Assembly (NCBI GenBank): GCA_019314425.1
Contig: JAFCZI010000022.1
Coordinates: forward strand, 1 to 13,766
Length of the DNA: 13,766 bases
Reading direction: 5' to 3'
From: Deltaproteobacteria bacterium
GTDB lineage: Bacteria > Desulfobacterota > DSM-4660 > Desulfatiglandales > Desulfatiglandaceae
Shown: positions 1-6,045 of the stretch, piece by piece
Layout of the letters: the number at the start of each line of letters is the position of its first letter
How positions within the stretch are numbered: the stretch's first letter is position 1
The notes under the pieces: model-generated
What the model was told of the DNA's origin: nothing
Databases searched by the model: none
What the model saw: only the letters and a program-made list of their open reading frames with translations
Translations under genes and position numbers: made by a program

Positions 1-603
1 CTGCCATCCTATGATATCGGTGGCGCCATAGAGTGGGAAGTCAGCGGTTTTTCCATAAAAGGCGTGGCCATGGCACTGGGGACCAATGGTGAAGAAGGCG
101 AATTCGAGGAGCCCTACAATTTTTACGGGATGCAGTTCGGCTACAATGTGGACTTCGGGTTGGGTGAAGGAAACTATCGCTTGATTGTGGATACCACGAG
201 CAGTGGTTTCAGCAACGTGGCCGGCAACGAAAAGGAGCGGATGACCGGGGCATTGATCTCTTGTGATCAGCAACTGGGGGAGATCATCGGTCTCTGGATC
301 CGTTTCGGCGTTCAGGATGATGAGGCTGCCATTGACTACAAGGACATCTATACCGGCGGTGTGAATATCGGCGGGAACCTCTGGGGGCGTGAACAGGACA
401 ATATCGGCATCGGTTATGCTCATCTGAGAGGCGGGAACCTGGAGGTAGACCATACGGACGTATTCGAGGTTTACGGTCGGTTTGTCTTAAACGATATTTT
501 TGCCATCACGGGCGACGTTCAGTATATGAAGGATTCCTACAATACGGAAGACGACAGTCCCAACGGCTGGATCTTCGGTCTGCGGGCGACGGCTGAATTT
601 TAG
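1..603 (+). CDS. OprB-like outer-membrane porin, C-terminal part
   Basis: The frame is open from the first base of the window to a TAG at 601-603 and gives about 200 residues; the start lies outside the window. The GTG and ATG codons near 64-72 are internal, because the frame continues upstream without a stop. The protein shows the alternating hydrophobic/polar pattern of transmembrane beta strands, is rich in Gly, Asp and aromatic residues, and ends in Phe, the usual C-terminal signature of beta-barrel outer-membrane proteins. Segments such as FEVYGRFVLND and ITGDVQYMKDSY match the last strands of the carbohydrate-selective porin (OprB) family. The expected role is diffusion of small solutes across the outer membrane; the substrate cannot be read from this fragment. 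It ends just before a strong hairpin, so it is probably the last gene of its transcript. Confidence 0.75.
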   Translation: MPSYDIGGAIEWEVSGFSIKGVAMALGTNGEEGEFEEPYNFYGMQFGYNVDFGLGEGNYRLIVDTTSSGFSNVAGNEKERMTGALISCDQQLGEIIGLWIRFGVQDDEAAIDYKDIYTGGVNIGGNLWGREQDNIGIGYAHLRGGNLEVDHTDVFEVYGRFVLNDIFAITGDVQYMKDSYNTEDDSPNGWIFGLRATAEF

Positions 604-640
604 GGTATTTCAGATAGGCCTTAACTCTCCTCCTAGGCCT

Positions 641-688
641 GAGAGGACCGGGGACGCTTCGTCAGACGCCGAAGCGTCCCTCCCTCTC
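641..688 (+). terminator. Hairpin after the porin gene
   Basis: A perfect 10-bp inverted repeat, GGGACGCTTC at 651-660 and GAAGCGTCCC at 671-680, has a 10-nt loop. An outer GAGAGG (641-646) can pair with CCTCTC (683-688). It lies 40 nt after the porin stop codon. There is no clear T-tract, so it is a stable mRNA 3' end or terminator-like hairpin rather than a textbook intrinsic terminator. The rest of the 604-771 gap holds no gene that I can support. Confidence 0.6.
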
Positions 689-771
689 ACAACCCCGCAG
701 TTCAAGCGAGAATGAAATGACGCCATACCAGTGGCCTGAGTCATTTCCCTTTTTGATGAGGGATATTTTTG

Positions 772-1626
772 ATGGAGCACATCGAGCATCAAATCAGCAA
801 AGTAAAGGCCGGCCTGGAAATCCTTTCCCATACCATTGATGGGTCTTTGACGGAGGTCAAAGCTCACATGGATTCGGTGGGACATATCCTCGCGGAATAC
901 ACCCATGACCGAAAAATGGAATCCATTGGTCTGATGGCCGGCGGCGTTGCCCACGATTTCAAAAATTTCATACACATTATTGCCGTAAACGCCGGATCGA
1001 TCAAGGATTCCACGGAGAACGCGAGGAATGTCCGGCGTTGCAGACAGATCACGGCGGTATGCCGTAAGGCATCGGATCTGGTCGAGCATATGATGAATTT
1101 GACCGAGACCGGCGAGCTCCCGACAAAGAAGGTGGATCTTAATGTGGAAGTGAAAAAGGGGGTAACCCTTTTACAAGACGCCCTGCCGGAAAGAATTCGT
1201 CTCGAAACCGTATTTTCAGAGGATATGTCTTCAATTGCGGGTGATCCGACCCAGATCTGTCAGGTGATCTCAAATCTGGTGAATAACGGGAGAGAGGCTA
1301 TTGAGGGTGAGGGCGTTATCTCCATTACAACAGGGGAAGTGATCCTGGAGGCGTGTGACTGCCTGAAGCACGGCAATGCCAGACCGGGGGAATTCGCGGT
1401 GCTCACGGTTTCCGATTCCGGTCCTGGAATCCCCCCGGAGATCCTGCCAAAGATCTATGATCCGTTCGTTTCCGGCAAAAAAGGGAATGGTAATGCGGGT
1501 TTCGGCCTGGCGATTGTTTATACCATCGTCCGGCGGCACAACGGGTGGATTGATGTTGAAAGCAAAGAGGGGATGGGCGCCCGATTTTCAGTGTATTTTC
1601 CCATAGCCCAAGGCGAATCGGAATAA
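772..1626 (+). CDS. Soluble histidine kinase without a recognisable sensor domain
   Basis: The 284-aa protein has a complete transmitter region. The H-box is GLMAGGVAHDFKNF with the phospho-acceptor His at about residue 61. The N-box lies near 165-175 (SNLVNNGREAI), the G1 box is DSGPGIP near 215-221, followed by an F-box YDPF and a G2 motif GFGLAIV near 243-249. The order and wording resemble the kinase core of NtrB-like and hybrid kinases. The first 45 residues look like a coiled coil; there is no transmembrane segment, PAS domain or receiver domain, so the input is probably a partner protein or oligomerisation. I chose the ATG at 772, which has GAGGG at 758-762 upstream; a TTG three bases earlier is less likely. 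No response regulator lies in the window, so it appears to be an orphan. No link to the downstream metal genes can be shown. Confidence 0.85.
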   Translation: MEHIEHQISKVKAGLEILSHTIDGSLTEVKAHMDSVGHILAEYTHDRKMESIGLMAGGVAHDFKNFIHIIAVNAGSIKDSTENARNVRRCRQITAVCRKASDLVEHMMNLTETGELPTKKVDLNVEVKKGVTLLQDALPERIRLETVFSEDMSSIAGDPTQICQVISNLVNNGREAIEGEGVISITTGEVILEACDCLKHGNARPGEFAVLTVSDSGPGIPPEILPKIYDPFVSGKKGNGNAGFGLAIVYTIVRRHNGWIDVESKEGMGARFSVYFPIAQGESE

Positions 1627-1687
1627 TTTTTTGGTAGAATAAATTGGCATCCTTCATAAGGCGCAAAAAGTAGTTTACACTTTGTAG

Positions 1688-1705
1688 GTGCGGATTTATC
1701 CGCAC
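1688..1705. repeat. Perfect 18-bp palindrome, REP-like
   Basis: GTGCGGAT (1688-1695) is followed by TT and by its exact complement ATCCGCAC (1698-1705). It sits in a short AT-rich gap after the kinase gene. The context TGTAGG + GTGCGG palindrome resembles REP-like intergenic units that I recall from related genomes, but only one copy is visible here. Because it is palindromic DNA it is unlikely to be the start of the following ORF, even though GTG at 1688 is in frame. Confidence 0.5.
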
Positions 1706-1882
1706 ATGGGAGCCTTGCCGTTAATCGACAAGTTTGATGTGCAAATGATCCCATTTTTTGGGGATGACGAGGTTCTGCGCGTCCCGGCCGCTTTCGTATC
1801 CGGCGGGGCGGAATATAGTGTTGAACTGGAACATAAAGGAAACAACCTTTTTGAATTGATCAAAGTTGTTCCGAGCAATTAA
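1706..1882 (+). CDS. Small hypothetical protein or remnant of a decayed gene
   Basis: From ATG 1706 the frame gives 58 residues and ends at TAA 1880-1882, 30 nt before the metal ATPase gene. I do not recognise the family. The sequence (for example DVQMIPFFGDDEVLRVP and YSVELEHKGNNLFELIK) has the alternating pattern of beta strands and reads like the C-terminal end of a secreted or periplasmic beta-rich protein rather than a whole protein. There is no convincing ribosome binding site before ATG 1706, the in-frame GTG at 1688 lies in a palindrome, and ATG 1745 also lacks one. It may be a gene remnant cut at the palindrome, or a small first gene of the metal operon. The function is unknown. Confidence 0.4.
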   Translation: MGALPLIDKFDVQMIPFFGDDEVLRVPAAFVSGGAEYSVELEHKGNNLFELIKVVPSN

Positions 1883-1912
1883 ATAAGTTTTTGAGGATCT
1901 GGTATTGCCGCT

Positions 1913-4138
1913 ATGAAGAAAAAATCAAGGAAGATTACCATCAAAAACCGCATCCCCGGACGTTTGCGACTGAAGGTCCCGTCCATCCGGTTTTCCAGCG
2001 CAAATGCCGACGCTCTGGAGAATTTGCTTTTAAGTCATGAGCTTGTAAAGAGCGCGGAAGTCCGGTCCAAAAGTGGAAGCGTTATTTTGCTTTTCGATCC
2101 GGATAAGGTTCCAGGCGATACGGTGCTTGATCTGGTGAGAAGCGCTCTGTCCGGACCCCTGTCGCTTTCTTTCCCGGACGCATCAGGGCAGGCCGCCTGC
2201 GGTCTGGAATGCCGGACCTGCCGACCCGTTGCAAAGCTTGGACAAAAAAGAAAATCCATGGTGGGGCGGGTGGTGGAAGTCGTGGCCATTACGCTTTTTG
2301 TGGGTTTTATCCTCATACGGAAGCTTGTTTTTAAGGCTCCTCTGGCCCAAGGGGTGTTTTCAGTGGTCGCTGGGGTGGCGTTGGTGGGGGCCATCCCTCT
2401 TTTCCGTCATGCCCTGGATGATCTAAGGCAGGGCAAAAGCATGAGTCTTTTCCCTTTTCTGGCCGCTACGTGCCTTCTGGCCATCTTTGTGGGAGAGGCC
2501 ATGACGGCCCTGGAAGTGATCTGGATACTGCGCGTGGGTATGCTTCTTGAAGATTATGTGGCCGAACAGTCCAGAAGGGCCATCAGCGAAATCCTTCAGG
2601 TGGCCACAAAGGACACGTATATTCTGATTGACGGCGTGGAAATTCAAACTCCCGTGGATCAGCTTCTGAAAGGGGATGTCTTGGTCCTTCACACCGGGGA
2701 GAAGATTCCCGTGGACGGCGTTGTGCTGACGGGAGAAGCACTGGTGGATGAAGCCCATATCACCGGCCGGGCCGAACCGGAATTGCGGCGTACCGACGAC
2801 CCTGTTTTTGCGGGAACCATTGTTCAGAAAGGGGTCATCCAAATTAGAGCCGATAAGGTCGGAGACGACACTTATCTTTGCCGAATTCTGCACCTGGTGG
2901 AAGACGCCATAGAAAATCGGGCGCCCGCCGAAAAACAGGCGGATATCCTGGCGGCCCGTCTTTTTCGCCTGGGCGCTTTTGCCACCGTGGCCACGCTCCT
3001 GCTCACAGCGGATCCGGTTCGCGCATTCACCGTCATGCTGGTCATGGCCTGCCCCTGCGCCACGGTGCTTGCCGCATCAACCGCCGTGACCGCAGCCCTG
3101 GCCAATGCGGCCCGCAACCATATTCTCATTAAGGGCGGTCTTCATCTGGAGATGGTGGGGAAGGCGGACGGCTTCTTTTTTGATAAGACCGGCACCATTA
3201 CGGCGGAAATTCCCGAGGTGCTTGAGGTTATCCCGCGCACCCCCAACCAGACTGCGGCCCGGATTTTGAAAACAGCGGCCATTGCCGAAATCCATAACGA
3301 ACATCCCATGGCGAGGGCCGTGATGGATGCTGCGGCTGCTTACGGCATCAAGCCTGAATCCCATGCGGCGTGCGAGTTTGTTCTGGGTAAAGGCGTTATG
3401 GCCAAGGCCGATGGGGATGAAATTCTTGTGGGGAATGATCGTTTTATGACGGATAGGGACATCAGCGTGAATTACTTTCAAAAAAAGGCCGAAGCCCGCA
3501 TTCAGCAAGGTCATACGGTTCTCTATGTGGCCAAAAACGAGAAACTCCAGGGCGTGATTGTGGTGGCCAACGCGGTGAGACCCGATGCAAAGGCCGTTCT
3601 GGACTGGCTTCGAAAGGACGGAGCGTCATTCCTTTTTCTGGGGACCGGGGATACCGGGCTGGTGGCCGAATCCATTGCCGGATCCCTGGGGTTTGACGAC
3701 TATCAAGGCGATCTGCTTCCCGAAGACAAGGCTGATTATGTGGAAAAATTTGAAAAAGAGGGCAAACGGCTGGTTATGATCGGCGACGGGGTTAATGACG
3801 CCCTGGCCCTTTCCAAGGCCACGGTGGGCGTTGCCATGGGCGCCGGAGGCGCCGAGGTGGCCATTGAAGCTGCGGATATTGCACTTGTGGACAGTAACCT
3901 TGAACGGTTGGTTACCTTGAGGCAGCTCAGCCACCGAACTCTTCGAACCATTGAGCAGAATTATTACCTGGCCACCGGCACCAATGTCCTGGGCGTTATC
4001 CTGGGCGCCGGAGGGCTGCTCAGTCCGGTTATGGCGGGCATGCTGCACATTGTTCACACCTTCGGCATTCTCATCAATTCGAGTCGTCTTCTGAATTGGG
4101 AAGCGCCCGGACTTGAAAAAATCAAAGAAACGGAGTGA
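1913..4138 (+). CDS. fezB: FezB-like P1B-type metal-transporting ATPase with R-x-R HMA-like domain
   Basis: This 741-aa P-type ATPase has an HMA-like domain at about residues 8-78. In place of the copper-type CxxC it carries IPGRLRLK (R17-x-R19), which I recall as a hallmark of FezB, the ATPase of ferrosome iron-storage organelles. A C-x3-C-x2-C group follows at residues 96-103. About eight membrane segments are visible, including pairs near 120-163 and 177-213 and two at the C-terminus near 683-725. The metal-site motif is ACPCA (C380, P381, C382), the phosphorylation motif DKTGT (D424), the nucleotide-binding HP H464-P465, and the hinge GDGVND (624-629). The actuator loop reads VDEAHITGRAEP, so the TGE Glu is Arg (residue 286), which is unusual. 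Its role would be to move metal, probably iron, across the compartment membrane. A weak GAGGA lies 15 nt before ATG 1913. The alternative is an ordinary P1B heavy-metal exporter, but the N-terminal motif and the neighbours favour FezB. Confidence 0.85.
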   Translation: MKKKSRKITIKNRIPGRLRLKVPSIRFSSANADALENLLLSHELVKSAEVRSKSGSVILLFDPDKVPGDTVLDLVRSALSGPLSLSFPDASGQAACGLECRTCRPVAKLGQKRKSMVGRVVEVVAITLFVGFILIRKLVFKAPLAQGVFSVVAGVALVGAIPLFRHALDDLRQGKSMSLFPFLAATCLLAIFVGEAMTALEVIWILRVGMLLEDYVAEQSRRAISEILQVATKDTYILIDGVEIQTPVDQLLKGDVLVLHTGEKIPVDGVVLTGEALVDEAHITGRAEPELRRTDDPVFAGTIVQKGVIQIRADKVGDDTYLCRILHLVEDAIENRAPAEKQADILAARLFRLGAFATVATLLLTADPVRAFTVMLVMACPCATVLAASTAVTAALANAARNHILIKGGLHLEMVGKADGFFFDKTGTITAEIPEVLEVIPRTPNQTAARILKTAAIAEIHNEHPMARAVMDAAAAYGIKPESHAACEFVLGKGVMAKADGDEILVGNDRFMTDRDISVNYFQKKAEARIQQGHTVLYVAKNEKLQGVIVVANAVRPDAKAVLDWLRKDGASFLFLGTGDTGLVAESIAGSLGFDDYQGDLLPEDKADYVEKFEKEGKRLVMIGDGVNDALALSKATVGVAMGAGGAEVAIEAADIALVDSNLERLVTLRQLSHRTLRTIEQNYYLATGTNVLGVILGAGGLLSPVMAGMLHIVHTFGILINSSRLLNWEAPGLEKIKETE

Positions 4139-4144
4139 AAATGA

Positions 4145-4492
4145 ATGAAATCCATTGACGACATTGACGATGAAGAGATGATTGACGCTCTTTTGAGGAT
4201 TGCGCCTTATGCGTCCATTGCCCATCACATTCCGGGCAGAATCCGGTTGAAAATATCTCTTGAAGGGGCAAAGGCCATAAACGGCGGCGGCACTGCAGTG
4301 GAGAGCATTCGGATCCCGGGCATCAGGAACACGCGAATCAATGCTTTTGCACGGTCCGTCGTCATTGAATATGACGAAAAAAAAATTCCATACGACCTGT
4401 GGGTCAGCTTGGGCGAGGTCGGAAAACGCCCTGATCTGGCGCTGCAAATTGTAAACCGTTTGCGTGCTTTGTTTAGTAGGGACGGAGGTTAG
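4145..4492 (+). CDS. Small HMA-like protein with R-x-R motif, possible FezC-type protein
   Basis: The 115-aa protein starts at ATG 4145, 6 nt after the ATPase stop. Its ribosome binding site GGAG (4132-4135) lies inside the end of that gene, which suggests translational coupling. The first 20 residues are acidic. Residues 28-36 read HIPGRIRLK, matching IPGRLRLK at the N-terminus of the ATPase, and the following pattern (a conserved GIRNTRINAFARSVVIEYDEKKIP-type stretch, residues about 58-82) corresponds to the beta-alpha-beta turn and last strand of an HMA fold. There is no CxxC and no transmembrane helix. Stand-alone HMA-like proteins accompany FezB in ferrosome clusters; I infer that this is such a component, acting as a metal chaperone or as a surface or docking partner of the ATPase. 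The exact fez letter cannot be assigned from sequence alone. Confidence 0.75.
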   Translation: MKSIDDIDDEEMIDALLRIAPYASIAHHIPGRIRLKISLEGAKAINGGGTAVESIRIPGIRNTRINAFARSVVIEYDEKKIPYDLWVSLGEVGKRPDLALQIVNRLRALFSRDGG

Positions 4493-4501
4493 AAGCGTAT
4501 A

Positions 4502-4536
4502 TGCCGTATTGGGCGGCAGGCTTGCCGTGTTTTAAT
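4502..4536 (+). promoter_or_regulatory. Possible attenuator: two mutually exclusive hairpins before a T-rich run
   Basis: TGCCG occurs at 4502-4506 and again at 4523-4527. CGGCA at 4514-4518 can pair with either copy. Pairing with the second copy makes a 5-bp hairpin with a GGCT loop followed by TGTTTTAATTTATT, like a weak intrinsic terminator. Pairing with the first copy would prevent it. The element lies between the HMA-like gene and the Pro/Gln-rich gene, so it could set the ratio of ATPase to structural proteins. The stems are short and the switch is inference. Confidence 0.3.
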
Positions 4537-4552
4537 TTATTGGATTTGGTAG

Positions 4553-4559
4553 AAAGGAG
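4553..4559 (+). promoter_or_regulatory. Ribosome binding site that fixes the start of the Pro/Gln-rich protein
   Basis: AAAGGAG lies 7 nt before ATG 4567. The frame is open back to an ATG at 4501, but that start has no such site and would overlap the hairpin region, so 4567 is the start. Confidence 0.85.
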
Positions 4560-4566
4560 AAACTTT

Positions 4567-5496
4567 ATGGAACAAGAAGGGAAAGTTCAGCTGGAAACAG
4601 GGGGCGCGGCCCCAAATCAGGAACCAATGGCCGGGGAAGGTTTTTCCGGAAATGCGGAAGCCGGGCAAGCCGGAAGTTTGGAATCCGGCTCCGAATCTTG
4701 CAGTTGCGAGCATGAAACCGAAACGGCGCCGATAGAAGGGCAAAACCGAATGGATGGCGGACCCGCCGAAATCCCGGGGGCAAGTGTGGGGCAAACGGAA
4801 GCTCAGGTTCAGCCCCAGCATCCACCTCAAAATCAACAACCGCAGCAGATTCACCCGCAAGAGCAGCAATATCAGCAGCCTCCGCAGGTTCAGCAGCCTC
4901 AATATCAACCTCAACAGGCCCATCAGGTTCATCCCTCCGCCCCATTTCCACCTCAGCAGCCTCCACAACATCAGCCGCAGTCTCAATATCAACCCCAACA
5001 GGCCCCGCAGGTTCGTTTTGCTCCCCCATTTCCACCTCAGCAACCACAGCAGGGCCAGTATCCCTCCCAATATCCGCCGACGGGTCATCCGGGAATGATG
5101 CCTTCTCAAGGTTACAATATGAGTCCTGATATGAGTTCCCATATGAGCCCGCAGATGAACCCCGCAGCATCGGGGCAGGGTTGCGGTCACATGGGCGCCG
5201 ACGCCAAACATGTGGAACACGATGAGAATCGTTTTGGTCAGATGGCCGATATGGTGGGTCGTTTTATTGAAGGAGAGGCCAGCACTGCCGATATGGTCAA
5301 AGGGATTTTCAGCCTCAACTTTCGGGACGATCAGTTCTGGAAAGGCGCACTGGCGGGCGCACTGGCTGCCTTGGTGCTCAATAGCGATATGGTCAAGCAG
5401 GGCGTGGGCAAGGTTTTCGGCGGGGGCTCGTCCGAGACCCCGAAAGAAGCTGTGGGAAAAGCGGAAGCCGACGCTAAAACAAAGAAAAGCAAATAG
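4567..5496 (+). CDS. Pro/Gln-rich protein with Met/His/Cys-rich segment and C-terminal membrane module
   Basis: This 309-aa protein has four parts. Residues 1-75 are polar and acidic and contain CSCEHE. Residues about 75-175 are low-complexity Pro/Gln-rich with many Tyr and His. Residues about 175-220 are rich in Met, His and Cys (HPGMMPSQGYNM, HMSPQMN, GCGHMGADAKHVEHDE). The C-terminal part has a short amphipathic region, then NFRDDQFWKGALAGALAALV, a likely membrane helix, and a Lys-rich tail. The NFRD-x-QFWKGAL motif is repeated in the gene at 6046. I infer that the C-terminal module anchors the protein to the compartment membrane and that the disordered, metal-ligand-rich part faces outward or inward to bind metal or act as a scaffold. 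No enzymatic motif is present. It lies 74 nt after the HMA-like gene. I know no named family for the whole protein; the C-terminal module resembles DUF5132/YtxH-like short membrane domains. Confidence 0.85.
   Translation: MEQEGKVQLETGGAAPNQEPMAGEGFSGNAEAGQAGSLESGSESCSCEHETETAPIEGQNRMDGGPAEIPGASVGQTEAQVQPQHPPQNQQPQQIHPQEQQYQQPPQVQQPQYQPQQAHQVHPSAPFPPQQPPQHQPQSQYQPQQAPQVRFAPPFPPQQPQQGQYPSQYPPTGHPGMMPSQGYNMSPDMSSHMSPQMNPAASGQGCGHMGADAKHVEHDENRFGQMADMVGRFIEGEASTADMVKGIFSLNFRDDQFWKGALAGALAALVLNSDMVKQGVGKVFGGGSSETPKEAVGKAEADAKTKKSK
4900..5067 (+). repeat. Tandem 84-bp duplication inside the Pro/Gln-rich gene
   Basis: The block at 4900-4983 is followed by a similar block at 4984-5067. Both begin CAATATCAACC(T/C)CAACAGGCC and share CCATTTCCACCTCAGCA at an offset of exactly 84 nt. 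The period is 28 codons, so the frame is kept and the low-complexity region has been lengthened by one unit. Confidence 0.85.
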
Positions 5497-5499
5497 CTG

Positions 5500-5531
5500 T
5501 TCCGAACGCAGGTGCATGGCCTGCGACGGAA
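5500..5531 (+). other. Intra-operon hairpin
   Basis: GCAGG (5508-5512) pairs with CCTGC (5520-5524) around a 7-nt loop, and TTCCG (5500-5504) pairs with CGGAA (5527-5531) outside a small internal loop. It begins 4 nt after the stop of the Pro/Gln-rich gene and has no T-tract. It could protect the upstream mRNA or mark a processing site, which would allow unequal protein amounts. Confidence 0.4.
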
Positions 5532-5584
5532 AACAAACCCAATGAAGATTCCGGCCACAGGGCCATTGTCAAATAAAATAAAGG

Positions 5585-5592
5585 AAAAGGAG
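5585..5592 (+). promoter_or_regulatory. Ribosome binding site that fixes the start of the MamC-like gene
   Basis: AAAAGGAG lies 6 nt before ATG 5599. The frame is open back to ATG 5512, but that one has no comparable site and lies in the hairpin. Confidence 0.85.
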
Positions 5593-5598
5593 ACCGTT

Positions 5599-5964
5599 AT
5601 GACAAAACACCCGAGTCCACAGCAATACCAGACTTTAACCCCTTCAACCCGCGTTTACCCCAATACCATTATGAATGCCGGCCTTTTCGGCGCCATCGTG
5701 GGCGGAACAGCGTCTCTTGCGCTGAATCTGCATAAGGTTCAGGAAGATTCGATGACCACGAAACAGGCTTTTGTGGATAGTCTGGCCAAAGGAGCGGGTG
5801 CAGGCGTTGCGACGGCTGCCGGGACTGCGGTGGCGACATCTGCGCGTTTAGGAAGTTTTGCGTCTTTTGCGCTGTTGGTTGCAACAGCTACAGGCGTTGG
5901 CTATGTGCTGAATTCAGTGGGTAAATCGGTATCTGAAAATGCCGTAAGCGTACTCAAGAAGTAA
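5599..5964 (+). CDS. MamC-like Gly/Ala-rich small membrane protein
   Basis: The 121-aa protein has a polar N-terminus of about 25 residues, a first hydrophobic segment near 27-44 (GLFGAIVGGTASLALNL), a polar loop near 45-62 (HKVQEDSMTTKQAFVDS), and a Gly/Ala-rich second hydrophobic stretch near 64-103, then a short tail. From memory, magnetosome MamC (Mms13) has the same layout: GGIVGGAAALAKN, a loop containing TNTEAAID, then GAGLATAL. Here the equivalents are GAIVGGTASLALN, TTKQAFVD and GAGVATAA. The loop Asp that contacts magnetite in MamC corresponds to D60, while the nearby Glu is Gln. I infer a protein of the compartment membrane in this locus, possibly in contact with the mineral or metal core. 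The match was made by eye without an alignment tool. A generic glycine-zipper membrane protein is the alternative. Confidence 0.7.
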   Translation: MTKHPSPQQYQTLTPSTRVYPNTIMNAGLFGAIVGGTASLALNLHKVQEDSMTTKQAFVDSLAKGAGAGVATAAGTAVATSARLGSFASFALLVATATGVGYVLNSVGKSVSENAVSVLKK

Positions 5965-6045
5965 TTCCGTTGCGTCTTGAAGATTGTAATTTTTAACATT
6001 CTGAAGATACTTTTTTTTAATTTATAAAAGATAAGGAGCTATATC
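5965..6045 (+). promoter_or_regulatory. AT-rich spacer with a possible weak promoter and a ribosome binding site
   Basis: The 81-nt gap is much more AT-rich than its surroundings. TTGTAA (5984-5989) and GATACT (6006-6011), 16 nt apart, are a weak sigma70-like candidate, followed by a run of T at 6011-6018. AAGGAG (6033-6038) lies 7 nt before ATG 6046 and is convincing. The promoter reading is tentative; the T-run could also belong to a weak terminator, but no good stem precedes it. Confidence 0.25.

Noticed and set aside
610..1089. Minus-strand ORF (159 aa) over the hairpin and the start of the histidine kinase gene
   Set aside because: It runs through a terminator-like hairpin and is antisense to a clear kinase H-box region.
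1644..1703. Sigma70 promoter upstream of the metal cluster (TTGGCA or TTTACA as -35)
   Set aside because: No acceptable -10 hexamer lies at the right spacing for either candidate.
1627..1912. Fur box or other iron-responsive operator upstream of the ATPase gene
   Set aside because: I looked for a GATAATGATAATCATTATC-like site and saw none that is convincing; a weak operator cannot be excluded by eye.
2729..2740. TGEA in the ATPase as the catalytic TGE motif
   Set aside because: It lies before VDEA, whereas the actuator TGE follows VDES-x-x. The TGR after VDEA is the aligned position.
3626..4447. Minus-strand ORF (273 aa) opposite the end of the ATPase gene
   Set aside because: It covers two well-supported genes in antisense, has no recognisable domain and no initiation site.
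4501..4566. Longer N-terminus for the Pro/Gln-rich protein
   Set aside because: The 22 extra codons lie in the hairpin region and lack a ribosome binding site, while AAAGGAG sits correctly before 4567.
4537..5517. Long minus-strand ORF (326 aa) opposite the Pro/Gln-rich gene
   Set aside because: It is the antisense image of a low-complexity Gln/Pro region, which gives Leu/Arg-rich runs without stops. The plus-strand gene has a strong ribosome binding site and meaningful motifs.
5512..5598. Longer N-terminus for the MamC-like protein
   Set aside because: It starts inside a hairpin without a ribosome binding site; ATG 5599 has AAAAGGAG at the right distance.
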